This document shows, one piece after another, positions 33,139 to 41,342 of a stretch of 41,342 nt of DNA (position 1 is the first letter of the stretch; each line of letters begins with the position of its first letter). Below the pieces are notes generated by a model, which saw only the letters and a program-made list of their open reading frames with translations, was not told where the DNA came from and ran no database searches. Location: contig CAZQEZ010000020.1 of assembly GCA_964592475.1 (NCBI GenBank), forward strand, positions 1-41,342, in the 5' to 3' direction. The stretch is from CAZQEZ01 sp964592475 (GTDB taxonomy: Bacteria; Bacteroidota; Bacteroidia; Cytophagales; Cyclobacteriaceae). The position numbers and the translations under genes are program-made.

Positions 33139-33702
33139 CTACTGATGGGCATTTAATTTATTTACAAAAAATACTTTTTCGCTGAACCAGTTAGTGTATT
33201 TTTCCGACCTGGTATCATCTTCGCACATATCAGGTTTACCGGTAAAATTCAAACTACCTGCATCGTTTTTTGTTGATCCGTTTTTTTTAATTTCTCCTTT
33301 CAAATTGAGTGTCTTTGCCTTGGCCAAATCAGAAAAATTAAGTTGCGGACTATTAATTAATTCTATTGTTTTTTGGCCATGGCCAGATTCAATCTGTTGC
33401 TCAGGTTTGAAACGGTAAGTATACTCTCCCCAGGCAAAATTGTCATATTTGAAATCAAAATATTCCGCTGTTAGCTGTATAATGTTTCCACGCATTTCAA
33501 ACCTGCCAGGCAATAAATCCTGTTGTGCCAGATACCTTCCATTTTGGGTGCCTTCAACAAAATTGGTTTCATTGGCCAGAGACCAGCGAGGTTTATTTGT
33601 GGGTAAATAATATTGGTCGTAAGGGTTAGAAGTCTTACATAACAAGGGCGTACAGTCAAAGACAAAAATTGTCCAAACCAGAAGGTATTTAAATAATTTC
33701 AT
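33139..33702 (-). CDS. Secreted protein of unknown function next to the sulfatase
   Basis: The 187-residue product has an N-terminal signal (about 1-22, ending near LLCKTS). The mature part is rich in aromatic and polar residues (PYDQYYLP, EYFDFKYDNFAWGEYTYRF, PDMCEDDTR), beta-strand-like, and ends with Asn/Lys-rich sequence. I recognise no family. The sulfatase gene starts 44 bases downstream on the same strand, and a TATCTTTA promoter-like box lies upstream, so the two may be expressed together. It could be a substrate-binding or structural partner, but nothing in the sequence shows this. Confidence 0.6.
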   Translation of the reverse strand: MKLFKYLLVWTIFVFDCTPLLCKTSNPYDQYYLPTNKPRWSLANETNFVEGTQNGRYLAQQDLLPGRFEMRGNIIQLTAEYFDFKYDNFAWGEYTYRFKPEQQIESGHGQKTIELINSPQLNFSDLAKAKTLNLKGEIKKNGSTKNDAGSLNFTGKPDMCEDDTRSEKYTNWFSEKVFFVNKLNAHQ

Positions 33703-33787
33703 AATTTTTTGGGTGTTTAATGCTAAAACTAAAGATAGGAAAAATAAATTAAATTACCTGCCTCGCGTATGGAGGCAACAAAATATT

Positions 33788-36190
33788 TTACTTCAATTCC
33801 ACCAAAGTAACTCCCGAGCCGCCCCGGTCAGCGTGTTCATCGGCCAGCTTTTTAATGTATTTGTAATTGCGACGTAAATGATCTCTAATTACCTGTCGTA
33901 GAATACCATCACCTTTGCCATGTACGATTTTTAAATCCCGATAGCCAAGCATTAAAGCATCATCCATCATTTCATCTACTTTCGGCAATGCCTGCTCTGC
34001 CCGCTGTCCCCTGATGTCGAGACTAGCGCTAAAATTGGCCATTTTTTGGTTGATATTTACTCCCATTCTGCCAGTAGGCGCTGAAGTTTCCCGTGTAGTC
34101 TTACGTGCTTCTTTTGAAGATACCTTTTCCAGACGGTTGGTTTTTATTTTTGAGGTGAGGTTGCCAATAATTATTTCCAGGTCCTTGCCTTTTTTATCCA
34201 CCACTTTACCTACTGCAGTTTGTCCTTTCAAACGGACCCAGTCGCCAACATTTATTTCTCCCGGTACTACTTCATAAGTAGTTTCTTCCGGTTCTTTTAC
34301 AGTTTCTTTTTCACCGATATTCTTTTTATAATCTTCCAAATCTTTTCGCAGCTTTTTGGTGACTTCTTTTTCTGCTTTGTTTTCTTTTATGTCGCGAATG
34401 GTTTTTTCTACTTTCTGGTTAGCCTCCTTTAGTAAATTTTTAGCTTGCTCCTTGGCATCATTGATGATTTTCTTCTTGTTGTTTTCCAGTATCTCGGATA
34501 GGTGTTTGTATTGAGTAAGTTCTTTTTGCAGCTTTTTTTCCTCTTCCTTTAAATTCTGCCAGCGTTCATCCTGTTGTTTTTTATCCCACTCCAATTGAGA
34601 AAGTAATTTTTCAAATTTAATTTGCTCATATCCCACACTGGATTTTGCTTGTTGTAAAATTTTGCGGGGCAATCCAATTTTCTGAGCTATTTCCAATGCA
34701 AATGAGCTGCCGGGTTTGCCCACCTCCAGTTGATATAATGGCTCCAGCTGGTCCACGTCAAAACGCATGGCAGCATTTACCAGACCTTCATTTTCATCGG
34801 CAAACTTTTTTAAATTACCATAATGGGTGGTCACTACTCCTTGAGCGAGCGCTTTATTTAGTTCCATCAAAATAGACTCTGCAATGGCGCCACCTATCTG
34901 AGGCTCTGTACCGGTACCAAATTCATCTATTAAAAACAATGTCTGCTTATCAGCCCTGATGGCAAAATGCTTCATGTTGGTTAAGTGGGAACTGTAGGTA
35001 CTTAAGTCATTTTCTATGGATTGTTCATCACCGATATCAATAAAAATCTTCTTATAAATACCCATGGTAGAGCCTTCTCCCGCCGGCACCATAAGTCCGC
35101 ATTGAAACATATATTGTAGCAGACCCAATGTTTTTAAAGTAACGGATTTGCCGCCAGCATTAGGCCCTGAAACTACCAGGATGCGCTGCTCATGGCTTAT
35201 TTCTATGGTGAGAGGCACTACTTTTTTACCAACTTTGCTATGGGCCAGGTAGAGCAAAGGGTGCCGCGCATCGAGCCATTTAATCATAGGCTCGTTTTTC
35301 AAATATACCTGATTGGCCTGCAACTGAATGGCTAGCTTAGCTTTGGCTCGTACAAAGTCTATAATCCCTAAAAAATTGTAGGCTTTTTTCAAATCATCTA
35401 TATAGGGGCGTATGGCGTCAGTAACCAAAGTTAGCAGCCTGATGATTTCGCGTCTTTGTTGATATTCAAGCTCTTTAACTTCATTGCTTATTTCAATTGA
35501 TTCGGCAGGTTCAATAAAAACCGTTTGTCCGGTAGACGATTGGTCTTGAATATAGCCTTTTAATTGCCTTTTGCTAGCGGCATTAACCGGGATCACCATC
35601 CTCCCGTTGCGTAATGCCACGGTAACTCCTTCTTCGGTATATCCTTTGCTGATCGCATTTTTTAAAATAGATTGTACCGTGGAGCGTAGCTGGGATTCCT
35701 GTTTTCGAATTCGTGAGCGAATACTACTTAATTCAGGACTGGCATTATCTTTTATTTGTCCTTTTTCATCTACTATCTTTTCTATGGCATCGATTAATGC
35801 CGCATCTACTTCTATATTGCTGGCCAATTCAAATAAAACGGGATAGTCTTCCCTGCGCTTTTTCAAGAAAGAAAGTGCAGCTATAATAGTTTTAAGTGAA
35901 AGCGCTATATCAAAAAGATCTTCTTCGCTGTAAAATGAACCCGGTACTTGGCCTTTGGGTAAATGTTGTAATGCATCTATGTAATTATTGGCAGGGAAGG
36001 GCTCTTGCTGATCTATTATTTTTTTGAATTCAGAAGTTTGCTTTTGCCATTTTTCTATTTTATCAAAATCAGTGGAAAATCTCATTTTCTCCACATATAT
36101 TACCCCTAGGCTACTCAGGCAGTTATCATTGATAATCTTCCTTATTTTATCAAAATTTAATTTTTCTTCAAAATTTTTCGGATATAACAT
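33788..36190 (-). CDS. mutS2: Endonuclease MutS2
   Basis: An 800-residue MutS-like ATPase of the MutS2 group, associated with control of recombination and rescue of collided ribosomes in other bacteria. The N-terminal lever region is followed by the ATPase with Walker A VVSGPNAGGKSVTLK (about 335-349) and Walker B LIDEFGTGTEP. A long charged coiled coil (roughly 510-640) leads to a KOW-like linker (INVGDWVRLKG). The C-terminal Smr nuclease domain has LDIRGQRAEQAL and HGKGDG. It lacks the mismatch-recognition domain, as usual. Its gene starts 21 bases after the DUF4296 gene ends. Confidence 0.96.
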   Translation of the reverse strand: MLYPKNFEEKLNFDKIRKIINDNCLSSLGVIYVEKMRFSTDFDKIEKWQKQTSEFKKIIDQQEPFPANNYIDALQHLPKGQVPGSFYSEEDLFDIALSLKTIIAALSFLKKRREDYPVLFELASNIEVDAALIDAIEKIVDEKGQIKDNASPELSSIRSRIRKQESQLRSTVQSILKNAISKGYTEEGVTVALRNGRMVIPVNAASKRQLKGYIQDQSSTGQTVFIEPAESIEISNEVKELEYQQRREIIRLLTLVTDAIRPYIDDLKKAYNFLGIIDFVRAKAKLAIQLQANQVYLKNEPMIKWLDARHPLLYLAHSKVGKKVVPLTIEISHEQRILVVSGPNAGGKSVTLKTLGLLQYMFQCGLMVPAGEGSTMGIYKKIFIDIGDEQSIENDLSTYSSHLTNMKHFAIRADKQTLFLIDEFGTGTEPQIGGAIAESILMELNKALAQGVVTTHYGNLKKFADENEGLVNAAMRFDVDQLEPLYQLEVGKPGSSFALEIAQKIGLPRKILQQAKSSVGYEQIKFEKLLSQLEWDKKQQDERWQNLKEEEKKLQKELTQYKHLSEILENNKKKIINDAKEQAKNLLKEANQKVEKTIRDIKENKAEKEVTKKLRKDLEDYKKNIGEKETVKEPEETTYEVVPGEINVGDWVRLKGQTAVGKVVDKKGKDLEIIIGNLTSKIKTNRLEKVSSKEARKTTRETSAPTGRMGVNINQKMANFSASLDIRGQRAEQALPKVDEMMDDALMLGYRDLKIVHGKGDGILRQVIRDHLRRNYKYIKKLADEHADRGGSGVTLVELK

Positions 36191-36211
36191 AAATATCGGT
36201 TCCGGGGAGTT

Positions 36212-36547
36212 TTAGTAAGAATTATGAAGCTCTTCTCGTAAGCTTAAACTATCTACTACACGAGCATACAAGTTTTCCATTACTCTAACATCCTGCAAGT
36301 AGTAATTGTAGCTTTTGATGTATTCTTCCTGGCTATAATCTAAATCTTCAAGTACCTTTTTCATCATTAGATCTAATACAACTTCTGTGGAGTCACTTCC
36401 TAAATTTAAAGTATTTACTTTGGCTTCAGCTACATGCATTTCTATTAAAATGCTCGTCATTTCGTCTTTACTTATCAAATCTTCTGGCTTGTCACTGTTA
36501 CAAGAAAATAAAAAAAAGAAAAGAAAAAATATCGGGATGTACTTCAT
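36212..36547 (-). CDS. DUF4296 lipoprotein
   Basis: The 111-residue product begins with a hydrophobic signal ending in LFSC (lipobox, Cys16). The mature part is a helical DUF4296 domain: LISKDEMTSILIEMHVAEAKV, then LEDLDYSQEEYIKSYNYYLQD. The family is Bacteroidota-specific, with no known function. It lies 21 bases upstream of mutS2 on the same strand, so both probably share a transcript. An exact TAnnTTTG box lies about 48 bases before the start. Confidence 0.85.
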   Translation of the reverse strand: MKYIPIFFLFFFLFSCNSDKPEDLISKDEMTSILIEMHVAEAKVNTLNLGSDSTEVVLDLMMKKVLEDLDYSQEEYIKSYNYYLQDVRVMENLYARVVDSLSLREELHNSY

Positions 36548-36594
36548 TATAGTAATTTAAATAATTGTTCTAATTTTGAGTTTAAAATTATTTG

Positions 36595-36602
36595 CAAATA
36601 TA
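36595..36602 (-). promoter_or_regulatory. -7 box of the DUF4296-mutS2 unit
   Basis: The minus strand reads TATATTTG, an exact TAnnTTTG match. A weak TTAG sits about 19 bases upstream of it. The leader would be about 40 bases. Confidence 0.45.
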
Positions 36603-36761
36603 CTGCCAAATAAGCATAAATCTAATTATGGCCTATTGGTAATGTTCGTTAATAAATTGCTTTCTCAACAAATAATATTGAGAAAAATGAAGACTTGGTA
36701 AATCTTACATTTAAAGGAAGGCCATTGAAAATTAAAATACATGAAAAAATCCTTAAAGTAA

Positions 36762-37646
36762 ATGAATATTAAGGAATTACTTAAAAAATTAAGAAGTTAC
36801 GAAATACGAATTCGCAAAGTAGTAAAATCACAGATGCAAGGTGATTTTCATTCCATTTTTAAAGGGAGTGGGCTTGAGTTTGACGATGTGAGGTCTTATC
36901 AATATGGAGATGATATTCGCCGTATTGATTGGCACGCTTCTGCTAAAGGTCATGGCACTTTTATAAAAACCTTTAAAGAAGAAAAAGAACAGACGGTTTT
37001 TTTCTTGTTGGATGTAAGCGCTTCGCAAGAAATTGGAAAAAGTGGCCGTCAAAAAATAGATCTGGGCAAAGAAATTTGTGGGGTGCTTACTTTATCTTCT
37101 ATCAAAGAGGACAGCCAGGTGGGCCTAATTTGCTTTACCGATCAGAAGGAAAAGTATGTAAAGCCAGGAAAGGGCCCAAAGCACGGCTACCAGTTAATTC
37201 AAACATTATTTTCGCTAAAGCCAGTATCTTATAAAACCAATTTAAGTAAATCTATTCTGTTGGCTTTGGATATGATTAAAAAGCGCAGTGTGATTATTAT
37301 TATAAGCGATTTTATTGATGAAAATTATCAACACAATTTAAAAGCTATCGCTCATAAGCACGATTTGGTTATCATTCACTTATTTGATAAAAGAGAAACA
37401 AAGTTACCCAACCTGGGCATAGTGCCTCTTTATGATAAGGAGGCCAGAAAAACCATTTGGGTCAATACTTCCTCAAGCGCCTTCAGGGAGAATATGAACA
37501 AAACTTATGGCCAGAATAAAAATGAGTTGGAGGATTTGTGCAGAAAAAATAACGCAAGTTATTTGCAAGTAAATACAGATGAGGATTATGTGCCTAAACT
37601 TATAAAATTATTTAAAATCAGGAGCAATGCAGTTAGATTTAAATAA
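36762..37646 (+). CDS. DUF58 protein of a Bat/MoxR-type cluster
   Basis: A 294-residue cytoplasmic protein with a DUF58 domain (VWA-like fold). Its signature is GSGLEFDDVRSYQYGDDIRRID followed by WHASAKGHG (about 38-70), and the VWA-like strand is VFFLLDVSASQEIG (D-x-S-x-S). DUF58 proteins normally work with a MoxR ATPase and Bat proteins in an aerotolerance or envelope-protein maturation system. It overlaps the next gene by 20 bases, so the cluster is translated as a unit. MoxR, usually the first gene, is missing here. Confidence 0.9.
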   Translation: MNIKELLKKLRSYEIRIRKVVKSQMQGDFHSIFKGSGLEFDDVRSYQYGDDIRRIDWHASAKGHGTFIKTFKEEKEQTVFFLLDVSASQEIGKSGRQKIDLGKEICGVLTLSSIKEDSQVGLICFTDQKEKYVKPGKGPKHGYQLIQTLFSLKPVSYKTNLSKSILLALDMIKKRSVIIIISDFIDENYQHNLKAIAHKHDLVIIHLFDKRETKLPNLGIVPLYDKEARKTIWVNTSSSAFRENMNKTYGQNKNELEDLCRKNNASYLQVNTDEDYVPKLIKLFKIRSNAVRFK

Positions 37647-38535
37647 TATTTTCAGGCGATATTCAATTATTATCATATTGATCTTTTCAGTGGGAGTAGC
37701 AGTAAATGCGCAACAGCTAAAACCACGGGGAGAATTTTTGCAAGATAGTTTCAAACTAGGAAAGCCAGTTCCTTATAGCCTCTCATTTAGGTATCCCAGT
37801 GAGATGAACGTCATTTTTCCTGATACTACCTTTAATTTTTCACCTTTTGAGCTGAGTTATCGCGACTATTTTTACACGCAATCCGATAGCGCTACCAGTT
37901 TTGATAGCGTAGTATACTATTTGAGGACTTTTGAATTAGATACAGTACAAAAATTGACCTTACCAGTGTTTGTGGTTAAACAAAATGATAGTACAGCCAT
38001 ATACGCATCTTTAGATTCCCTTATTTTTAAGCAAGTAGTACCTGTTTTGCCAGATTCAGTCAATTTGAAAGAAACCAGCTATTTTCAGGATGTGGAAACA
38101 GATTTTAACTATCCTTATGCAATCGCGATATTGGTAGCCGTGATTGCAATTGCAGTGATATTGCTTATATTATTTGGCGATAAAGTGAGGAGAGGGTTTC
38201 GTTTACGTAAACTGAAAAAAGAACACAATCAATACCTCGCGAAATATAATGCTTTGCTGGAACGTTCCAATGGTGAAGGAAAAAACAAGAGTGAGGAGCT
38301 ATTAATTACCTGGAAAAACTACCTGGAAAAACTGGAAAAAGCACCTTACACTAAACAAACCAGTAAAGAAATTTTTACAAAACATCCGGAGTTAAAAGAA
38401 GCCTTAAGAAGCATTGATAAAGATATTTATGCCAATGTGAAAGCGGATGACCTGGATCGGCAATATAAAAATTTACTGGATTATTCTATTAATTCTTATC
38501 GGTATAAAATAGAGGCAATAAAAAATGGAAATTAA
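37627..38535 (+). CDS. Membrane protein between DUF58 and BatA
   Basis: A 302-residue protein with an N-terminal hydrophobic segment, signal-like (about 12-28), and an extracytoplasmic strand-rich half (PFELSYRDYFYTQ, then LPVFVVKQNDST). It also has one membrane helix (about 160-183, AIAILVAVIAIAVILLILFG) and a charged cytoplasmic tail with a coiled-coil-like run (LEKLEKAPYTKQT). That plan matches the conserved membrane protein that usually accompanies DUF58 and VWA genes in Bacteroidota aerotolerance clusters; it is not the BatD beta-barrel type. It overlaps DUF58 by 20 bases and BatA by 11. Function is unknown. Confidence 0.7.
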   Translation: MQLDLNNIFRRYSIIIILIFSVGVAVNAQQLKPRGEFLQDSFKLGKPVPYSLSFRYPSEMNVIFPDTTFNFSPFELSYRDYFYTQSDSATSFDSVVYYLRTFELDTVQKLTLPVFVVKQNDSTAIYASLDSLIFKQVVPVLPDSVNLKETSYFQDVETDFNYPYAIAILVAVIAIAVILLILFGDKVRRGFRLRKLKKEHNQYLAKYNALLERSNGEGKNKSEELLITWKNYLEKLEKAPYTKQTSKEIFTKHPELKEALRSIDKDIYANVKADDLDRQYKNLLDYSINSYRYKIEAIKNGN

Positions 38536-39574
38536 TGAAGCAATAAAAGATTGGTTTTCGCTAAGATGGTTCAATTGGTCGGTACTGAAATCATTTGAGT
38601 GGGAAAATGACTTTGTGCTTTGGCTCTTGTTACTTGTGCCAGTTATTTTTATAATCAGATGGTTAATTCTTCATTACAATTCGCAAAAGCTAGACGTAGC
38701 ACTACCAGAAAAGGAATTAAAATTTGATCCGGTAAGCTTGTTGCGTTTTATACCTTCGTTATTTGCCATGTTGTTTTTTTGTATGGTAGTGTTAGCTTTG
38801 GCCAGGCCCCAGCGTACCAATGAAAAGGTAGAGCAATGGACAGAGGGGATTGATATAATGCTGGTGATGGACATCTCCGAATCAATGCAGATTCAAGATT
38901 TCAGACCCAACCGGCTGGAGGCAGCAAAAAACACAGCCACTGAATTTATTGCCGGCCGTTTTCAAGATCGCATAGGAATGGTTATTTTTTCTGGTGAGGC
39001 TTTCTCTCTTAGCCCTCTTACAACTGATTATGAAATGCTAAACTCTTACATTAGAGATATTGACTTTGAGATGATTGAAAATAGAGGAACAGCTATTGGA
39101 AGCGCATTGGCAGTTGGCACCAATAGGATGCGTGAATCAAAAACCCAATCAAAAGTTTTGATTTTGCTAAGTGATGGAGAAAACAATGCCGGGAATATCG
39201 ACCCTATCACTGCAGCTGAGTTGGCTCAGGCGTATGGAATTAAAATTTATACCATTGCCATAGGCAAAGAAGGAAAAGTGCCTTTTGGCAAGGATTTTTT
39301 TGGCCGCACCCGTTATATTGAAAATGAACTGGATGAAACTACCTTGAAGAAAATAGCTGAAATAGGAGAAGGGCAATTTTTTCGTGTTTCTGACAATATG
39401 GCATTGGAAAAGGTGTTTTCAGAGATAAATGAATTGGAAAAAGCAGAAATTAAAGAAACACGATACAAAGACACCACCGATTATTACGTAATTTACCTTT
39501 ATTGGGCACTTTTATTTTTTATCGTATGGCTAGCAACTAAATCAACTTTTATGGCGAATGTTTTGCAAGATTAA
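38525..39574 (+). CDS. BatA-like VWA-domain membrane protein
   Basis: A 349-residue protein with a DUF/BatA N-terminal membrane part (helices near 35-55 and 75-95), a von Willebrand A domain and a C-terminal membrane helix (about 323-342). The metal-ion (MIDAS) site begins LVMDISESMQ (Asp116, Ser118, Ser120), and its later parts are ENRGTAIGSAL and LLSDGENNAG. BatA proteins were linked to oxygen tolerance in Bacteroides fragilis, but the molecular role remains open. It is the last gene of the three-gene overlap cluster. BatB, a second VWA protein common downstream, is not present. Confidence 0.88.
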   Translation: MEINEAIKDWFSLRWFNWSVLKSFEWENDFVLWLLLLVPVIFIIRWLILHYNSQKLDVALPEKELKFDPVSLLRFIPSLFAMLFFCMVVLALARPQRTNEKVEQWTEGIDIMLVMDISESMQIQDFRPNRLEAAKNTATEFIAGRFQDRIGMVIFSGEAFSLSPLTTDYEMLNSYIRDIDFEMIENRGTAIGSALAVGTNRMRESKTQSKVLILLSDGENNAGNIDPITAAELAQAYGIKIYTIAIGKEGKVPFGKDFFGRTRYIENELDETTLKKIAEIGEGQFFRVSDNMALEKVFSEINELEKAEIKETRYKDTTDYYVIYLYWALLFFIVWLATKSTFMANVLQD

Positions 39575-39664
39575 CAATTGCAGAATATAGAGCAAATTGT
39601 TACCTCTTAATAATTTATATGCCTAAAATTTTATTGAAATGCTAAAGTATAAAGCAAACTTCTG

Positions 39665-39696
39665 TTTTACCAGCACAGGGCAATACACTATATTTG
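39665..39696 (+). promoter_or_regulatory. Promoter of the osmC-metZ unit
   Basis: TTTT (39665-39668) is followed after 20 bases by TATATTTG (39689-39696), an exact -7 box with a near -33 box. The leader would be about 19 bases before the osmC ATG. Confidence 0.5.
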
Positions 39697-39721
39697 TGGA
39701 TATAGGATTAAATATTTTTTT

Positions 39722-40138
39722 ATGAAAATACAATTAAAGCGAAAAAATGATGCGGTACTGATGGAGGCCATTAATGAAAGCGGCAACACCCTGTTACTGG
39801 ATGGAAGTGATAAAGTGGGTGGGGTAGATGGTGGCTTCAGGCCGATGCAAGCTTTGCTGGCAGCCGTGGGCGGCTGCAGTGCAATAGATATTGTGGATAT
39901 TTTGAAAAAGCAACGTCAACCATTGGATGACTTGCAAATAGAAGTTAATGCTGATCGTGAAGATAAACAAGCACCAAGTGTATTTACATCGATAGATCTG
40001 CATTTTAAATTTAAAGGAGATCTGGATAAAAGCAAGGTGGAAAAAGCCGTTTCTCTGTCTATTGATAAATATTGTTCCGTAGCACGAATGCTGGAAAAAA
40101 CTGCTAAAATCACCTATCAAATTACCGTGGAGAAATAA
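39722..40138 (+). CDS. OsmC/Ohr-family protein
   Basis: A 138-residue OsmC-fold protein, a homodimeric thiol peroxidase family acting on organic hydroperoxides in the cytoplasm. Its two cysteines are placed as expected: Cys52 in AAVGGCSAIDIVDIL and Cys118 in DKYCSVARML, so peroxidase function is likely. The two Cys are separated by the long helix typical of the YhfA-type subgroup rather than Ohr. Its TAA overlaps the metZ ATG (TAATG), so the two are translationally coupled. Redox protection may accompany sulfur metabolism here; that is inference. Confidence 0.9.
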   Translation: MKIQLKRKNDAVLMEAINESGNTLLLDGSDKVGGVDGGFRPMQALLAAVGGCSAIDIVDILKKQRQPLDDLQIEVNADREDKQAPSVFTSIDLHFKFKGDLDKSKVEKAVSLSIDKYCSVARMLEKTAKITYQITVEK

Positions 40139-41322
40139 TGAAAAAATCGGATAAATTTGAAACCAACGCGGTGCGTACACAGGTGCCTCGATCTGGCGAA
40201 AGTGAGCACGCGGTTCCTATTTTTGCTACTTCTAGCTTCGTGTTTGAAGATGCTGAACACGCCAGAGCATTGTTTGCCGATGAAGTAGATGGCAATATAT
40301 ATACCAGATTTTCAAATCCAAATAATGATGAATTTATCAAAAAAATGTGCTTGCTTGAAGGCACAGAAGATGGTATAGCAACCGCCTCAGGTATGGCAGC
40401 TATGTTTAGTAGCATGGCAGCTTTTTTGAATTCGGGCGATCATTTAATGGCTAGCAGATCTTTATTTGGTTCTACTCATCAAATCATTACTAAAATTTTT
40501 CCCCGCTGGAATATAGAGCATACTTATGTGCCTATTGAAAAACCAGAGGAGTGGGAAAAAAATATAAAGCCTAACACAAAATTAATTTTTGCAGAGACTC
40601 CTTCAAATCCGGCCCTGGATTTAATTGATATGAAATGGCTCTCAAAGCTGGCCAAAAAGCATAACATTTTATTAATAGTCGACAATTGTTTTGCTACGCC
40701 TTATTTGCAAAATCCAGCCCATTTTGGCGCTGATATTGTTACTCACTCGGCCACGAAATTTATCGATGGACAAGGTAGAACTATTGGAGGGTGTGTGCTG
40801 GGAAAAAAAGACCTGATCAAAACTGTAAGAGGTTTTGCCAGGCATACAGGGCCCGCTCTTTCTCCCTTTAATAGCTGGGTTTTGTCAAAAAGCCTGGAAA
40901 CGCTGGCTGTGCGTATGGAAAAGCATTGCCAAAATGCCCTGGCTTTGAGCGAATGGTTACAGCAGCACCCTGAGGTCAATTGGGTAAAATACCCTTTTTT
41001 GCCATCTCACGCTCAATATAAGTTGGCAAAGCAGCAAATGCGCTTGGGAGGAGGCTTAGTAAGTTTTGAGGTAAAGGGAGGTTTGGCTCGTGGTCGTAAT
41101 TTTCTCAATAACCTGAAGATGTGCAGCCTTACCGCTAATTTGGGCGATACACGCACCATTGCCACGCATCCGGCTTCCACTACTCATTCCAAATTATCAG
41201 ATGAAGAAAGAACTGCAGTAGGAATTACCCCTGGCATGATACGTATTTCTGTAGGTTTAGAACATATGGATGATGTAAAAGCTGATGTTGACCAAGCACT
41301 CGATGCTTCAAAACAGGCGTAG
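40138..41322 (+). CDS. metZ: O-succinylhomoserine sulfhydrylase-type PLP enzyme
   Basis: This PLP enzyme of the Cys/Met-metabolism family makes homocysteine (or cystathionine) from O-acylhomoserine and sulfide (or cysteine). The PLP lysine is Lys207 in THSATKFIDGQG. Other family motifs are IYTRFSNPNNDEF, TASGMAAMFSSMAAFL and IFAETPSNPALDL. The GQGRTIGG after the lysine favours the O-succinylhomoserine sulfhydrylase (MetZ) subgroup over MetB or MetC. The 394-residue length is normal. It is coupled to osmC by a one-base overlap (TAATG). Only 20 bases follow its stop before the window ends. Confidence 0.88.
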   Translation: MKKSDKFETNAVRTQVPRSGESEHAVPIFATSSFVFEDAEHARALFADEVDGNIYTRFSNPNNDEFIKKMCLLEGTEDGIATASGMAAMFSSMAAFLNSGDHLMASRSLFGSTHQIITKIFPRWNIEHTYVPIEKPEEWEKNIKPNTKLIFAETPSNPALDLIDMKWLSKLAKKHNILLIVDNCFATPYLQNPAHFGADIVTHSATKFIDGQGRTIGGCVLGKKDLIKTVRGFARHTGPALSPFNSWVLSKSLETLAVRMEKHCQNALALSEWLQQHPEVNWVKYPFLPSHAQYKLAKQQMRLGGGLVSFEVKGGLARGRNFLNNLKMCSLTANLGDTRTIATHPASTTHSKLSDEERTAVGITPGMIRISVGLEHMDDVKADVDQALDASKQA

Positions 41323-41342
41323 GTTACCACCCGGTCGAAATG

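Noticed and set aside
1..41342. CRISPR arrays, tRNA or rRNA genes, prophage or transposase genes
   Set aside because: No regularly spaced repeats, no cloverleaf-like folds with conserved tRNA boxes, and no transposase or phage motifs were found by reading both strands.

Overview
The window is AT-rich chromosomal DNA of a Bacteroidota bacterium, most likely a marine or free-living member of the Cytophagales (Marivirga/Fulvivirga/Cyclobacteriaceae-like). The evidence is Bacteroidota-specific families (DUF3822 beside coaD, the IPExxxVDY family beside pyk, DUF4296, a GH3 protein, a Bat-type VWA cluster), leaders with almost no Shine-Dalgarno sites, and several upstream boxes of the TTTG/TAnnTTTG type read by the Bacteroidota housekeeping sigma factor. 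No tRNA, rRNA, CRISPR array, prophage or intact insertion sequence was seen. Taxon and functions are inferred by reading the sequence, without database searches.

Layout. 1-8.8 kb: the end of a probable DUF350 membrane protein, then ispD, a TerB-like protein, a methyltransferase with a lipoprotein signal, a pterin dehydratase, rsmI, a GH3 + LysE pair, a YggS-type PLP protein, DUF423, DUF1573 and a RecD-like helicase. 8.8-13.1 kb: a Nudix hydrolase, then a transcription unit led by a well-formed promoter (pilin-like membrane protein, DUF3822, coaD), a small ORF, a second Nudix protein and pyrE. 13.3-16.7 kb: a small protein, a BrkB/YihY membrane protein with a helix-turn-helix-like tail, and two tandem DUF4136 lipoproteins. 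16.7-22.2 kb: acpP-fabF-rnc-lgt on the minus strand, facing away from an IPExxxVDY protein and pyk. 22.5-25.8 kb: a GluR0-like ligand-gated potassium channel, rnhB, a carboxypeptidase-regulatory-like protein and an FKBP lipoprotein. 26.2-33.7 kb: accessory-looking genes (serine hydrolase, CapA-like phosphoesterase + ABC exporter, TIGR03643, an orphan lipoprotein, a sulfatase with an unknown secreted partner). 33.8-41.3 kb: DUF4296 + mutS2, a DUF58/unknown/BatA cluster without moxR, then osmC + metZ.

How the genes work together. Most are housekeeping: isoprenoid (ispD), CoA (coaD), pyrimidine (pyrE), fatty-acid (acpP, fabF), glycolysis (pyk), methionine (metZ), rRNA processing and modification (rnc, rsmI), DNA maintenance (rnhB, mutS2, helicase) and lipoprotein maturation (lgt, whose substrates include about six lipoproteins encoded here).

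The most notable items are the prokaryotic ionotropic-glutamate-receptor-like channel, the methyltransferase that appears to be exported as a lipoprotein, the GH3-LysE overlap, and the uncharacterised membrane protein/DUF3822/coaD unit. I found no clear new defence or mobile system.
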